DNA of 64,000 bases from Cladophialophora immunda (lineage: Eukaryota; Ascomycota; Eurotiomycetes; Chaetothyriales; Herpotrichiellaceae). The stretch is taken from positions 1,364,001-1,428,000 of the forward strand of contig NW_015622545.1 in the NCBI RefSeq assembly GCF_000835495.1, in the 5' to 3' direction. The notes under the pieces are model-generated. The model made no database searches. It was not told the origin of the DNA and worked only from the letters and a program-made list of their open reading frames with translations. This document shows, in pieces, positions 43,865-52,699 of this stretch (positions are counted from its first letter, which is position 1; each line of letters begins with the position of its first letter). The translations under genes were made by a program, and so were the position numbers.

Positions 43865-44318
43865 ATACCTCTACCTCTATCCCATTTTCCACGGATGCGT
43901 CTTCCCATCCAGAGACACCTCGCACGTATCCGGGTACAGCGAGGTGTTTACGATGCCGGTCGCATGCATCAACAGGGACCTGAGCATGAAGATGATCATG
44001 AACAGGCTCAGCAACGCGGACACGATCAAGTGGACGGAGGCGGAGCGGTACATCATCTCGTCCTGGATCGACGATGTGATCAAGCTTGACGAGGAAGGTC
44101 CGTGGACCATGAACATCTCGTTCAGGATGGGAAGAGGTCACGAGCGGATCATCGTGTGCGCGAACATCAAGATCGACAAGCCCACGCGTGCGTTGCCGAA
44201 CACGGACGCGGACCATCCCAAGAGCGTGGCCAAGTTGATACCCGTGCCCGCGAGCGAGATCTGGCAGTTGAGGTTAGCAGCAGCGGCGCTCGGTCTGGGG
44301 TCGGGCGGGGGGTTGTAG
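43840..44318 (+). CDS. Unrecognised ORF divergent from the SF3-like relic
   Basis: The plus frame from about 43838 (MDTGEICLTTYLYLYPIFHG) to the stop at 44318 looks like a real protein of about 160 residues: mixed composition, few repeats, phrases TIKWTEAERYIISSWIDDVI and WTMNISFRMGRGHERIIVC. It is open without damage but has no recognised domain. Its 5' end overlaps that of the minus-strand relic, as in a divergent gene pair. The first 98 codons of the longer open frame are antisense to the relic and probably not coding. Confidence 0.35.
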
Positions 44319-44375
44319 CCACCATATACATTAGCCAAGGTGCATGGGTCACCCACATGAAACTCCTATACTATA

Positions 44376-44510
44376 CCTTGTACGCCGGGTGCGTCTCCAG
44401 AACGTGCTTGAGCAGCTCGCCCGTCGCCGACTGCCCGCCTTCGGCCATCCAGTAGTTCGGAATCACTGCGTCCCTGTCGTGTCCCAAACTCCAGAGCTAC
44501 CCAGGCACCC
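44376..44510 (-). pseudogene. FGGY-family carbohydrate kinase fragment
   Basis: One frame reads AVIPNYWMAEGGQSATGELL then KHVLETHPAYK. The E-GGQSxTG motif with the following L-x-H-x-x-ETHPA is the C-terminal-domain signature of FGGY kinases, here closest to the D-ribulokinase-like group (YDR109C/FGGY), cytosolic sugar phosphorylation enzymes. The preceding residues (SSGVWDT) are one base out of frame. The fragment is about 45 codons of about 570. The longer minus ORF at 44463-44681, with a signal-peptide-like start, is then probably coincidental. Confidence 0.7.
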
Positions 44511-44720
44511 AACACGTACCAGGGTAATGTTATGTACAGCTTGGAAGGACACGCCATCGATGTATGAATCTGATCTGCGCAACTCCTCGGACCCGTTCGG
44601 CATTCGACCCTGATCGGCCTGCGCGACTAGTGTGAGACTGATGAACGAAAGGTACAATGGAAAAAAAGTTGCAAAAGTCACAAAGTTGGATTATCAAACA
44701 CCACTAGACGGCAGTCCTCG

Positions 44721-45003
44721 CTATCTCGCTCTGGGAGCACTGCCACAGTTTACGTGGTTACGGAGGGTTGTAAGCACCCATTGGGCATTGCCCCGCCACT
44801 CCTAGGCCACTCTCCTGGCCGAGATAAAGATGGCGCTATCGTCTTCGTCATCATCGTCATCGTCCTCGTTGTCCTCGTCGTCGTCCTCGTCGTCATCGTC
44901 GTCTTCTTGATGAGTTTGGGCCTCTCGCGCCCGCTTGTCTTCGAAGGTATCGAGGAGCATCTCGTCCTCGTCCTCCTCTTCTCCAGTCGCCGAATTCCCC
45001 TCG
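44721..45003. repeat. Repeat A, copy 2 (partial)
   Basis: Shares the ctatctcgctctgggagcac start, the acgtggttacggagggttg block and the GTCATC triplet run with copy 1, and the 'cgaaggtatcgaggagcatctcg' phrase, but lacks the helix-coding part. It lies directly upstream of copy 3, so a local tandem duplication is likely. Confidence 0.85.
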
Positions 45004-45023
45004 GCTGCGGCCGCGCTGCCGCC

Positions 45024-45440
45024 CTCGCTCTCGGAGCACTCCCACGGTTTACGTGGTTATGGAGGGTTGTAATCACCCATTGGGCATTGCCCCGCAACTC
45101 CTAGGCCACCCTCCTCTAGATCTCGAGGATCATGCTGTCGTCGTCTTCGTCGTCATCGTCGTCATCGTCTTCGTCTTCGTCTTCATCCTCCTCCTCCTCG
45201 TCGTCATCCTCGTCCTCGTCATCCTCGTCGTCTTCTTGGTTGTTCAGGGCCTCTTGCGCCCGCTTGTCAAAGGTATCGAGCAACATCTCGTCCTCGTCCT
45301 CGTTCTCCAATTGTGGATTTTGAGCCCGAAGGCCAGCCTCAACGGCTTCTAGCCAACGGAGTATTCGCTCCTCCAGAGCCTCCGCCCTTAAAGTTGTCTC
45401 ATGGGCTTCGAGGAGCATCTCTTCGCTCTCGTGCCCTGGT
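45024..45440. repeat. Repeat A, copy 3
   Basis: Nearly collinear with 4191-4651, including agatctcgaggatcatgctg and ctcgtgccct near the end, differing mainly in the number of acidic triplets. Divergence begins just past the GHESEEM codons. Confidence 0.9.
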
Positions 45441-45505
45441 TCTGAATTTTCAGCCCGAAGGCTATGCGTTGGATATGGTATTCTTAAAGAGTGCGCGTGA
45501 TCCAT
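45116..45505 (-). CDS. Acidic repeat-borne protein (family A, copy 2)
   Basis: From the ATG at 45505 (MDHAHSLRIPYPTHS) the ORF has 129 residues. From GHESEEMLLEAHETTL through AQNPQLE it is identical to the ORF at 4287-4679 in what I can compare, then has a shorter acidic run, LLDTFDKRAQEALNNQE, a longer acidic run and the same DDDSMILEI end. The N-terminal 25 residues differ completely from the other copy. Both keep an open frame despite triplet expansion and contraction, which favours real coding or recent duplication. Function unknown. Confidence 0.45.
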   Translation of the reverse strand: MDHAHSLRIPYPTHSLRAENSEPGHESEEMLLEAHETTLRAEALEERILRWLEAVEAGLRAQNPQLENEDEDEMLLDTFDKRAQEALNNQEDDEDDEDEDDDEEEEDEDEDEDDDDDDDEDDDSMILEI

Positions 45506-45827
45506 CGAGTTTGTCCTATTGCGGGTGAAGTGGTCCCCCTCCACAACCCTCTTGCTTCTTGTTGAGCAAAGACGGCCTTATGGCCACGAATACAAGACGG
45601 TGCCGCCAGGAGTGCTTCCGACGGCAGAAGGATGTGAGGGAGGCGGAGGCGGAGGTGGAGGCGAGGGAGAGGGAGATTAATGTTGATGAGATGGAGCGGG
45701 AGATTGATGTTGATGAGAGTGAGGTTGCATGACTGGTGTAAAGGAACGGCATGGGCCAGGCCAAACGGAGGCAGGAGGAAGGATGTGAGGATGGCCAGAC
45801 ATGGCTGTGAACAAGGTGTGTTTGTGC

Positions 45828-46060
45828 GAAGGAGCGTCGAGAAGGTTGCTTGGTCAATCTCGAGGTTTATGCAGCAGGGAGTGGTGAGCCTCGTCGTGTC
45901 GGTTGTGCGACACCAGGAGCGCTGTGATGGTGGTGTCTTGGCGCACGATCACGTGCACACGCAGTAGTGGAGACACGTGCCGCCGCTCGCGACGAGGCTG
46001 GCGACTGACTGCGCGGCAACCATGATATCTAAATCGACCAAGCAACCTTCCAGACACTCC
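45828..46060. repeat. Inverted repeat with divergent ORF starts
   Basis: GAAGGTTGCTTGGTC at 45841-45855 is the exact reverse complement of 46036-46050; with flanks, about 36 bp pair at roughly four in five positions. On each arm the outward frame reads TKQPSR-x-SF, so the starts of two divergent ORFs are inverted copies of each other. The spacer is about 180 bp. Confidence 0.8.
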
Positions 46061-46582
46061 TTCGTACTAAAATTCTATCAATTCAATTCCCACGACTCTA
46101 TTGATCTATCTCTTGGTCACCCTGGAGCAAGCTCGAGGAAGTCCTTCGCATTCGCTGAAGATGTAGTTTCCTCTGTTCAGCAGCACGTGCTTCCGCTCTT
46201 CTTCTTCACTCTTGATGATGAGCCGCTTTCCCTTGTTGACACAGAAGAAGAAGGCGACCTGTGTGCAGACTCAGGGTGGGGGGATTGGGAGGCAGTGAGG
46301 AAGCCGCGCGAAGGGGTCAACGGCCGCCATCTTCACATCCAGCATGGCACCCTGCTAGCCGCCATGCTACTGCGCCGACCTTTGTATGCGTATGCCAGGA
46401 TCCGGCTCTCTATCTATGGCTTAATAGTAGCTCTTAGTCTCGGCGCCGCCGGCATTAACATAGGCACTCCTTTCTGTGCACGGTCGAGGCTCCATGTCCA
46501 CCTGCATACTAAGCTCGGGTTCACTCTGAGTGCAATCAGAGTGGGGGGGAGGTTGATGGGGAGACCTAAGTTAAAGAGGTAA
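46022..46582 (+). CDS. Hypothetical protein starting in the inverted repeat
   Basis: ATG at 46022 (MISKSTKQPSRHSFVL), 186 residues, undamaged. A middle part (FAEDVVSSVQQHVLPLFFFT) could be a membrane or buried helix, and a later hydrophobic stretch reads RLSIYGLIVALSLGAAGI. An opposite-strand open frame (46809-46414) is equally protein-like (DISQTWYDLLISMPPSRPLI) but starts without ATG; only one is likely real. No family recognised. Confidence 0.3.
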   Translation: MISKSTKQPSRHSFVLKFYQFNSHDSIDLSLGHPGASSRKSFAFAEDVVSSVQQHVLPLFFFTLDDEPLSLVDTEEEGDLCADSGWGDWEAVRKPREGVNGRHLHIQHGTLLAAMLLRRPLYAYARIRLSIYGLIVALSLGAAGINIGTPFCARSRLHVHLHTKLGFTLSAIRVGGRLMGRPKLKR

Positions 46583-46599
46583 TCGTCCATAAAGTCAGC

Positions 46600-47860
46600 T
46601 ATCTTCTTGAATTTCACAAAGATCAAGGGTCGTGAAGGCGGCATGGAGATCAGCAAGTCGTACCAAGTTTGGCTGATGTCAAGATCTGGGTTGCAAACTA
46701 CCGTCTGCGTCGGCTCTCTCAAGCCTGCGCAGAGCACCCCACAGGTAGGGAGGAGACAATCCGCCTGCTCGAAGTCTAGAACAGGAGAGATCGCTGTTAA
46801 GGGTGGCAATTATGATATGAATTCTGAGACGAAAGAGTCTCACTAGTGTTGTAGTAACCGCACGAAAGATAAATGTACCGCCAGCCTCGTGTGGGGTAGT
46901 CCCACCAGGTCAGGCGCGCAGGGTTGCGCCATGATACTTATTTTGACCCTTTTTGGTTCCCTTTTTGGTCATGTTCCCACACCTTTTTGTAATCCCCTTA
47001 GTAATCCCGAAAGCAGCCTCACCACTAAGAAAGAAGTTGGAGGGAAAGATAATGTCCCTCGTCCGTCAGAACTAATCCTCGCGGAATCGATTCGGGGAAT
47101 TGAGTCGGATCAAAGACGAATAACACGCTGCCGGGCGACGATCGCCGGCACCAGCGGCGAGACCAAGGCTAGAGCACTCGAAACGTAGGCACGGTCCTGT
47201 TAGCGATGGTAGAGCTCATCATAGCATACCGGTAGTACCAGAGGAATAGGGAGATTAGGACGCGGACGCGGCTCCGGGCTTAGGGCGGGTGTTGGGGCAG
47301 GATTATGATAGGGCTCGCAGTCCGCGTCGGCGACGGTGCTGGGAATGATAGGTACCTTTTGCTATTGTTACATAGGTTAGCGAGTAGCTGGGGAACAAAC
47401 GGATAGAGATTGACTTTTTTTTCTGACTCTATCGAACAGGGTAGGTTCCAAGACGGACGCTTACTATTGTGACTACGGATTGCGCAGGAGCGGGAGGTGT
47501 CGGGCGCCGAATGGGAACGGAATCTGGACACAGTGCCGGCGGCGGGGATAAGTACCACACGGTAGTAGTGGACTAGTTCGCGGGCATGGGAGTGGACGGG
47601 TTGTTGGCGAGGATGAAGGCATAGCTATGTATAATCAATCCTATTTAGATCTGTTTTAGTAAACCAGACGAGGGCGAAGAGGCTGTCCTTCCCTATATAC
47701 GGGCCACTGTGAGCCAGCCTCACGCCCTCACTTACCCTTCTTCTTCCATGAAGTATCCCCCCCCCTCTCTTTTTGGCTTAGGATGTTCTCTTCACCTATA
47801 TGGCGCCCGGTCACAGCGTGGGAGAGAGACATGGAGGATGGCGGTCAAGCAGCAAAGGGC
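46600..47860. other. No recognisable gene
   Basis: Composition shifts towards short A-rich and TAG/GAT-rich words (tagtaccagaggaatagggag and similar), with many stops in all frames. This could be old repeat or transposon DNA. No terminal repeats were found by eye. Confidence 0.3.
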
Positions 47861-47864
47861 AAAG

Positions 47865-47966
47865 TGCAGATGTCAAACCTTGTTAGCACTACGCTTGACA
47901 GCGGCAGAGCAGGTGTCAAACCTCAGTAGATTGGGTAGCTTCCTGCGCCTGACAGCGGGAGAGTAA
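47865..47966. repeat. Imperfect tandem repeat, two units of about 50 bp
   Basis: TGTCAAACCT ... TTGACAGCGG-CAGAG followed by TGTCAAACCT ... CTGACAGCGGGAGAG. Non-coding. Confidence 0.7.
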
Positions 47967-47969
47967 GGC

Positions 47970-48669
47970 AAGGTTGAGGTCGAGCCCATGGAGGGCGAAA
48001 GATTGGGCGAGGCGTTCGACCCTGAAAACCCATGGTGGCTGGTCCGCCGACTGCCGATGCAATCCCGCGTAATCAAGTACGAGGCTGGGGTAGTCTGTGC
48101 TCAGAATCATCGGCGAGGAGCATCTCCCCGTAGGTTCAGTTTCTCGACCTCTGTTTTCTTCCCATCTATCCCCCTGGGCATTGACTGTGCTACCACTGAC
48201 GACGCTACCACCCCTCACTGCGAATCTGCAATCTTCAATCGTGTAAACACTTACACCCTATCCACTTATGAATTCTCCAAGCTTGCGAATCTCCAATCTT
48301 ACACACACCTACACACTTGCACACCAACGATAATTACGGCACTCCTAGCCTGGTTGGGCAGCCTCTTCTGTCCCGACGTCCTGTCCCCTGGAGTCCTGGT
48401 TGACGCATTCCTGGCCTGGTTGGGCAGCTTCCAACGTCTGTCTTATCTCTTGGAGTCCTTTGGCCGAAGCTGGCAGCGCTGGCACTCTCTCTACCTTCTC
48501 ACTCAAGGCTGTTCTGGCTGCTCACTCTGCTCTGCGCTACTCTGGCTACCCCGGGCCGCTCCGGGCTGGGCTGCTCTGCTCTGCCTGCTCTGCGCTATCC
48601 CCATCCCATTTACAACTTTCTTCCTACCCTCCATGGTCCATTAGGCCGCTACAGTAAGCCTAAATCATC
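47970..48669. other. Upstream region of the C2H2 gene
   Basis: Includes low-complexity 'ctggttgggcagc' and 'ctgctctgc' repeats (48340-48600) read as Leu/Cys/Trp-rich ORFs, which I reject as genes. Immediately before the ATG: aatcatc-ATGG. Confidence 0.4.
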
Positions 48670-49413
48670 ATGGCCGCCAAAGCAGCTCCCTTACTATCAA
48701 ATACCTCCCCCCCCACAACCCAACCAACAAAACGCCCTTCCCGAGACGCACCCCGTAACAAGCACGGCCAAGTGTACTGCACTCACAGCAACTGTCACAA
48801 TGTGACTTTCCGCAGCGTTTACGAGTGGAATATCCACATGGATAGACACGACCGCCCCTACAAATGCCAGGAGAACCAGTGTAGCCGTATCCCAGGATTT
48901 ACATACCGCGGCGGACTGGCCAGGCATCAACGGGAAGTACACAAGATACGCATATCGACCAGATCGACCATGGAACCCTTCCTTTGTCCATTCCCAGATT
49001 GCGATCGCAGTCACGGCAAGGGTTTCACGCGAAAGGAGAACCTCGAAACGCACAAGCGGAGGAGGCACTTGGGGCCGCGGTCGACCGACAATCGATCACA
49101 GCTGGAATCGCCATCAGCTTCTCCGTCGACGTCGACACTTTCAGCAGGACTTCAAGTTGATGAATCAATGGTAGAAGAAGGTCGACTGTGGCTACAGGCG
49201 CATACTCAGTTTTGGTATGCCCAACTTCGTCAAAGGGACGAATACATTCGAGAATTGGAGGCGAGGCTGGCGACTTTTGCTCCGCTGCACGCGGTCCGGG
49301 CTCCTCCAGAAGATCCAACGTCAGGCCCAGGGCCCTTCTTGCCTGTCCAGTGCCTACCGAGTGCCTGGGAGTGCCTGGGGGTGCCTGGGACTGCCTGGGA
49401 GTGCCCAAGTTAA
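48670..49413 (+). CDS. Three-finger C2H2 zinc-finger protein
   Basis: ATG at 48670, 247 residues, no damage. Three C2H2 fingers: Cys37/Cys42/His56/His60, Cys66/Cys71/His86/His91 and Cys106/Cys111/His128/His133, all with C-x4-C spacing as in several fungal regulators. Basic residues flank them and a disordered Ser-rich stretch follows (about 140-160). A helix (VEEGRLWLQAHTQFWYAQLR, then RDEYIRELEARLATF, about 167-203) may dimerise. From about residue 220 (49327) the coding sequence is composite repeat B DNA, giving a Pro/Trp/Cys-rich tail (ECLGVPGTAWECPS). Probably a nuclear DNA-binding protein whose original C terminus was replaced. Target unknown. Confidence 0.75.
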   Translation: MAAKAAPLLSNTSPPTTQPTKRPSRDAPRNKHGQVYCTHSNCHNVTFRSVYEWNIHMDRHDRPYKCQENQCSRIPGFTYRGGLARHQREVHKIRISTRSTMEPFLCPFPDCDRSHGKGFTRKENLETHKRRRHLGPRSTDNRSQLESPSASPSTSTLSAGLQVDESMVEEGRLWLQAHTQFWYAQLRQRDEYIRELEARLATFAPLHAVRAPPEDPTSGPGPFLPVQCLPSAWECLGVPGTAWECPS

Positions 49414-49990
49414 AGTTCTGGGGGTGCCTGAGCCCTAAGACCAAGTGCCCTTCTTGCCTACGGAGTGCTGAGACTACATGGGGTAGAGAAACTGAACCTA
49501 CGGGGGGGGATGGCTCCTCGCTGACCTTTTTCAGCGTGGACCACCACCGACCTCGTATTTGATTATGTGGGGTTGCAGCGGCGCCAGCCACCATGTGGAG
49601 TATGAAGCATTTTCTAGTCAATCAGCGAGTGGCATTCGGACAAGACGGCATCTTGGACGAAGAAATGGTTTCTGGGGTGCTTGGCGTAGGCACTAGGATC
49701 CTGGGCGTTTGCATGTGATTCTGGGCGTCAGCACTGGCTGCGCTGAGTGCCAGAGGGAACGCTGAGTGAAAAATCTGGGGGTGTCTGTCGAGTGCCTGAG
49801 TGCTGAGACCAAGTGCCCTCTACCCTCTGCCCTCTACCCTCTGCCCTCTACCCTCTGCCCTCTACCCTCTGGTCTGCGAGTGTCGACTGGGACTGCCTTC
49901 TCCCTCTCCACTGACTGCGCTGGACTGCCCTCGAGTGTGTTTGATAATCAAACTTTTGGACTTTGCGACCCAAACACACTTTTCTTGCTC
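49325..49990. repeat. Composite repeat B, copy near 49.7 kb
   Basis: Includes agtgcctggg tandem words, 'aaagttctgggggtgcctg', a second copy of the same module near 49765-49810, a CCTCTACCCTCTGC tandem run (49815-49870), gactgcgctggactgccctcgagtg, then one GTGTTTGATAATC/AAACTTTTGGACTTTGCGAC module. The fullest copy in the window. Confidence 0.9.
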
Positions 49991-50169
49991 CCCTCGTTGG
50001 CAAATCGCACAAGCAGTGATTGTTCCAAGCCTGAACTAGGCGGCAGTTTTCAAGTTCGTCACAACACGTTCCAAATTCGAGGGTCTGGATCAGGTCGGTG
50101 GTAAGTTCCCTACAAAGCTCGAACTAGAACTGTAAGAGCACAAATCTTTCTTCCCGTTTCTTCACGTCC

Positions 50170-50654
50170 ACTAGACCTTCAAAGAATATGAAAGGCTGTC
50201 GGTAAACGACCGTGAGCTGGAGATTGTCGCATATTGCGCCGCACCATCTTTAAGCCCAGCTATATTATGGGCATCTAGACGTTGTATCTTTCCTACGCCA
50301 ATTCAGCCTGACGTTCTTATTGCCCACCGACTCCAATGCTTTGACTTTATAAACTTCTGTGCCTCTCCCAACGATCATTCAAAGACTGAGAAAGTCGACA
50401 TGGGCTGTACTCACTGTCATTATCGTAGCGATTCAAACATTTTGAATTGGTGGGCTGGAGCAGGCATTCCGGGCGAGGACAGGGCATGGAGCTGGCCCCA
50501 ATCTACAATCTCGTTGGCGTTAACGACCAGCGTTAGAAAGCAAATCTACCAGGAGAAAGTTCCATCCTCCTTTGACATTGTCTTCTTGTCCAAACTGATC
50601 TCGATCATTAATGAAGTGGAATATGGAGACCACTGTTGCGGTGATCAAGCCTAG
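50170..50654 (+). pseudogene. Unrecognised open exon-like frame
   Basis: About 160 codons are open without an early ATG: FKEYERLSVNDRELEIVAYC, later CFDFINFCASPNDHSKTEK and VDMGCTHCHYRSDSNILNWW. An intron-like acceptor precedes it, and a GTAAGT donor with another open exon lies upstream (to 50104). It may be the middle of a multi-exon gene whose ends are lost. Cys-rich CTHCHY could be part of a metal site. No family recognised. Confidence 0.3.
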
Positions 50655-50905
50655 CATTCTCGCCCTCGACTTGAGGAGTTGCCAGAATGTCGAAGACTTA
50701 GTTTCCGCCATGAAAGTCTTCAAATCAATTCGGAACGACATAGAGATGGAGGCTCGAGTGCCATCAGGCCACAGGGTACGTTTTTGAAGAGCCCAGTAGA
50801 CTTCCTTTGAGCTGTGCGATATGGTTCGCTAAGTGCGTCTTCTCGTCGATGATGGCGGTAATTGGGAGACAGTTGAAGCAGTCGGTGAATGCCATCCACA
50901 ACCTT

Positions 50906-51184
50906 CTACCAGCTCCAACCAACCTTGAGGGAGATCCGATCCACTACCGCTAATACTGTAGTGGAAGCCTTCATCCAAATACATTGGACGACGAAGACGA
51001 CGTAGATGAGAACTCCCAAGCCACCAAGGCCGACACCCATGAACCAGCCACCGCGAACGCCAGCGAGAGGATCAAGTCCACGATTGTTGAAGGTCATTGA
51101 GATTAACCCGATGTTGCTGGGGACTATGGCTGGTGGAGCTGCCGTAAGTTCGACACAGAACAATTTCTCCTCTAATCTCACCAA
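50906..51184 (-). pseudogene. Membrane segment, possibly transporter debris
   Basis: Reads GGWFMGVGLGGLGVLIYVVF VVQCIW, a Gly-rich membrane helix. It lies next to the MFS-like piece upstream on the same strand and may belong to it, but does not fit MFS order clearly. Confidence 0.25.
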
Positions 51185-51203
51185 GCACTAGGACTTTTGC
51201 GGA

Positions 51204-51345
51204 TCAATCGACAATTCCGGAACCCGCATTGCTAAAGCAGGAGTCTTCAAAAAACACGTCTTTGATTCCGCAGAGGACGAAGGAGTTGTACAATGCCCCC
51301 GGGAAGAGGCCCGCTTCAAAGAGACAAAAATACCTTGACTTATTC
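51204..51345 (-). pseudogene. MFS (anion:cation symporter type) fragment
   Basis: Reads FCLFEAGLFPGALYNSFVL. The FEAGLFPG phrase at the start of membrane helix 4 is typical of fungal allantoate/nicotinate permease-type MFS proteins (GLFEAGLFPGxxY). Only about 25 codons fit before the match is lost. It is a different subfamily from the MFS piece at 9205, so not the other half of it. Confidence 0.55.
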
Positions 51346-51917
51346 GTCTGCCAAATGAGTCCAGAAGCGGGAGCTTCCAGCGCTGTTCCCGTGGCCACAT
51401 TCGAGTTTACGTTGCAGCAACCCCATCACTAGACTCCGGTTGCTGCAGATCATCATTTTCGGCTTCTTCGTTGCCGTCGCCATGGTCTTTCATCTTCGGT
51501 TGTGCAAGCGGCTCTAGGTCTCCTCGTCCTCTTCTTTTCCCTTCATGATGGACAATGATATCGTCGCCGAGAACACGGCCAAGACGGCGTCAGACACGAC
51601 AATCTAAGAGATTTTCCGATACTAAAGCCTAACATAGCACCACTCTCGATCCAGTCCACCCATCTATCTCTTTCGTTTCTTTCTTTTCGTCCCCTCATTC
51701 TTTCCAACTCAACAACTACTTGTTTGCACCTCACGCTCCCTCTGTCGCAATCTCGCCCATGGCCTCTTTACCCGATACCTCTGGCGGGGCGCTTCCGAGA
51801 TTCTGCCAATTATGAAAACATGGACAGAAGTCTACACGGCACATTTGTCCACACCGCTGGTGCGTATCTGGCCAACATTGCCACGGGGATTGCCGCCGAC
51901 AAGCTGCATATTGAAAT

Positions 51918-52688
51918 TCAATAACTTGAACCACTCGCATTGCCTCCTCCAGGCTGGAAGCGGATGCTGTATGTTGCACTGTGTCGTCTTTCCGCGAGGG
52001 GACAACATTTTATTCCTTCTGATAGAGCCCTCTTGACGTCGATCGGTGACTGTGGCCGGCGCTCGATTAGAACTAATCTCCGTCGAGTAGCTTCAAGCAA
52101 TCCTTTCTGGGACAGCTCAGTGTCAAGGCCTTCGATTTCGCGAGGGAAGAAGTCCAAACATTCGTAGAATATTTCTAAACCGGAAAAGCCCGCTGATGCT
52201 GCTCGTTGGATCTTTGTGGGCAGACTGTGGCTGGCCGACGCCCGACGGAGAGATATCGTAGCAATTGCATTATATACACAACATGGCTGTCCAGGAGGAT
52301 GACGATACCTCAGAGCGGAGAATGCATCGCTCGAGAGCAGTCCGACTGCGTCTGTATGAAGATGTCGATCCGCAAACCGGAAAATGCTCAGGAGGATATG
52401 CACTTGTGGCGATTTTGTCTCCGAGATGACAAATCTTCGGAGTAATACTAATACGCTGAGCCAGAAGCATAATTCTGCTCTTCCGCCGGGTATGTTAGAT
52501 GCAAATACCAGTAGCACGGGTTGCATGTAGGTGTTCTCGGGCGAGCTTGTGCTTATGCCAGGCCTGATCGTCAGAAACGAACTGCTAGTGCTAGGCGTTC
52601 GTGCTACTTGTATCCACAGGTCTAGCGAGTCTACGCTCAAGCATTCTTCCAGCGTTGTTTTCGTCTTTGTCAATTTCTCATCTATCAT
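51918..52688 (-). CDS. 256-codon ORF enclosing an enzyme relic
   Basis: ATG at 52688. The first 130 residues are Ser/Leu-rich with a hydrophobic helix (LCFWLSVLVLLRRFVI) and unrecognised. Residues about 139-200 match a sugar isomerase-type enzyme (next entry). The last 40 are Arg/Ser-rich. The combination looks like a chance open frame across a relic plus flanking DNA; I would not call the whole frame a gene. Confidence 0.25.
   Translation of the reverse strand: MIDEKLTKTKTTLEECLSVDSLDLWIQVARTPSTSSSFLTIRPGISTSSPENTYMQPVLLVFASNIPGGRAELCFWLSVLVLLRRFVISETKSPQVHILLSIFRFADRHLHTDAVGLLSSDAFSALRYRHPPGQPCCVYNAIATISLRRASASHSLPTKIQRAASAGFSGLEIFYECLDFFPREIEGLDTELSQKGLLEATRRRLVLIERRPQSPIDVKRALSEGIKCCPLAERRHSATYSIRFQPGGGNASGSSY
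52085..52272 (-). pseudogene. 3-Dehydroshikimate-dehydratase-like N-terminal fragment
   Basis: Reads NAIATISLRRASASHSLPTK, IQRAASAGFSGLEIFYECLD. In fungal 3-dehydroshikimate dehydratases (quinate pathway; sugar-phosphate-isomerase TIM-barrel fold) the protein starts with a strand IA-x-MSLGRA, HSL-x-KL, then A-x-YG-x-GIE-x-FYEDL. The order, spacing and key Glu of the first metal-site region (LEIFYE) agree. It covers about 60 residues of about 350-600. The frame is intact within, but the rest of the barrel is missing downstream. Confidence 0.6.
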
Positions 52689-52699
52689 ACAGACATCTT

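Noticed and set aside
43500..44216. 238-codon minus ORF antisense to the unknown plus ORF
   Set aside because: His/Arg/Asp-rich composition typical of an antisense shadow, apart from its last part, which is included in the SF3-like relic.
44463..44681. Secreted-protein ORF (MTFATFFPLYLSFISLTL)
   Set aside because: Its second half overlaps the FGGY kinase relic in another frame, so the open frame is probably chance, though the signal-like start is suggestive.
47988..48644. 218-codon plus ORF
   Set aside because: Second half is ctgctctgc-type low-complexity sequence; first half has no motif; lies in the probable 5' region of the C2H2 gene.
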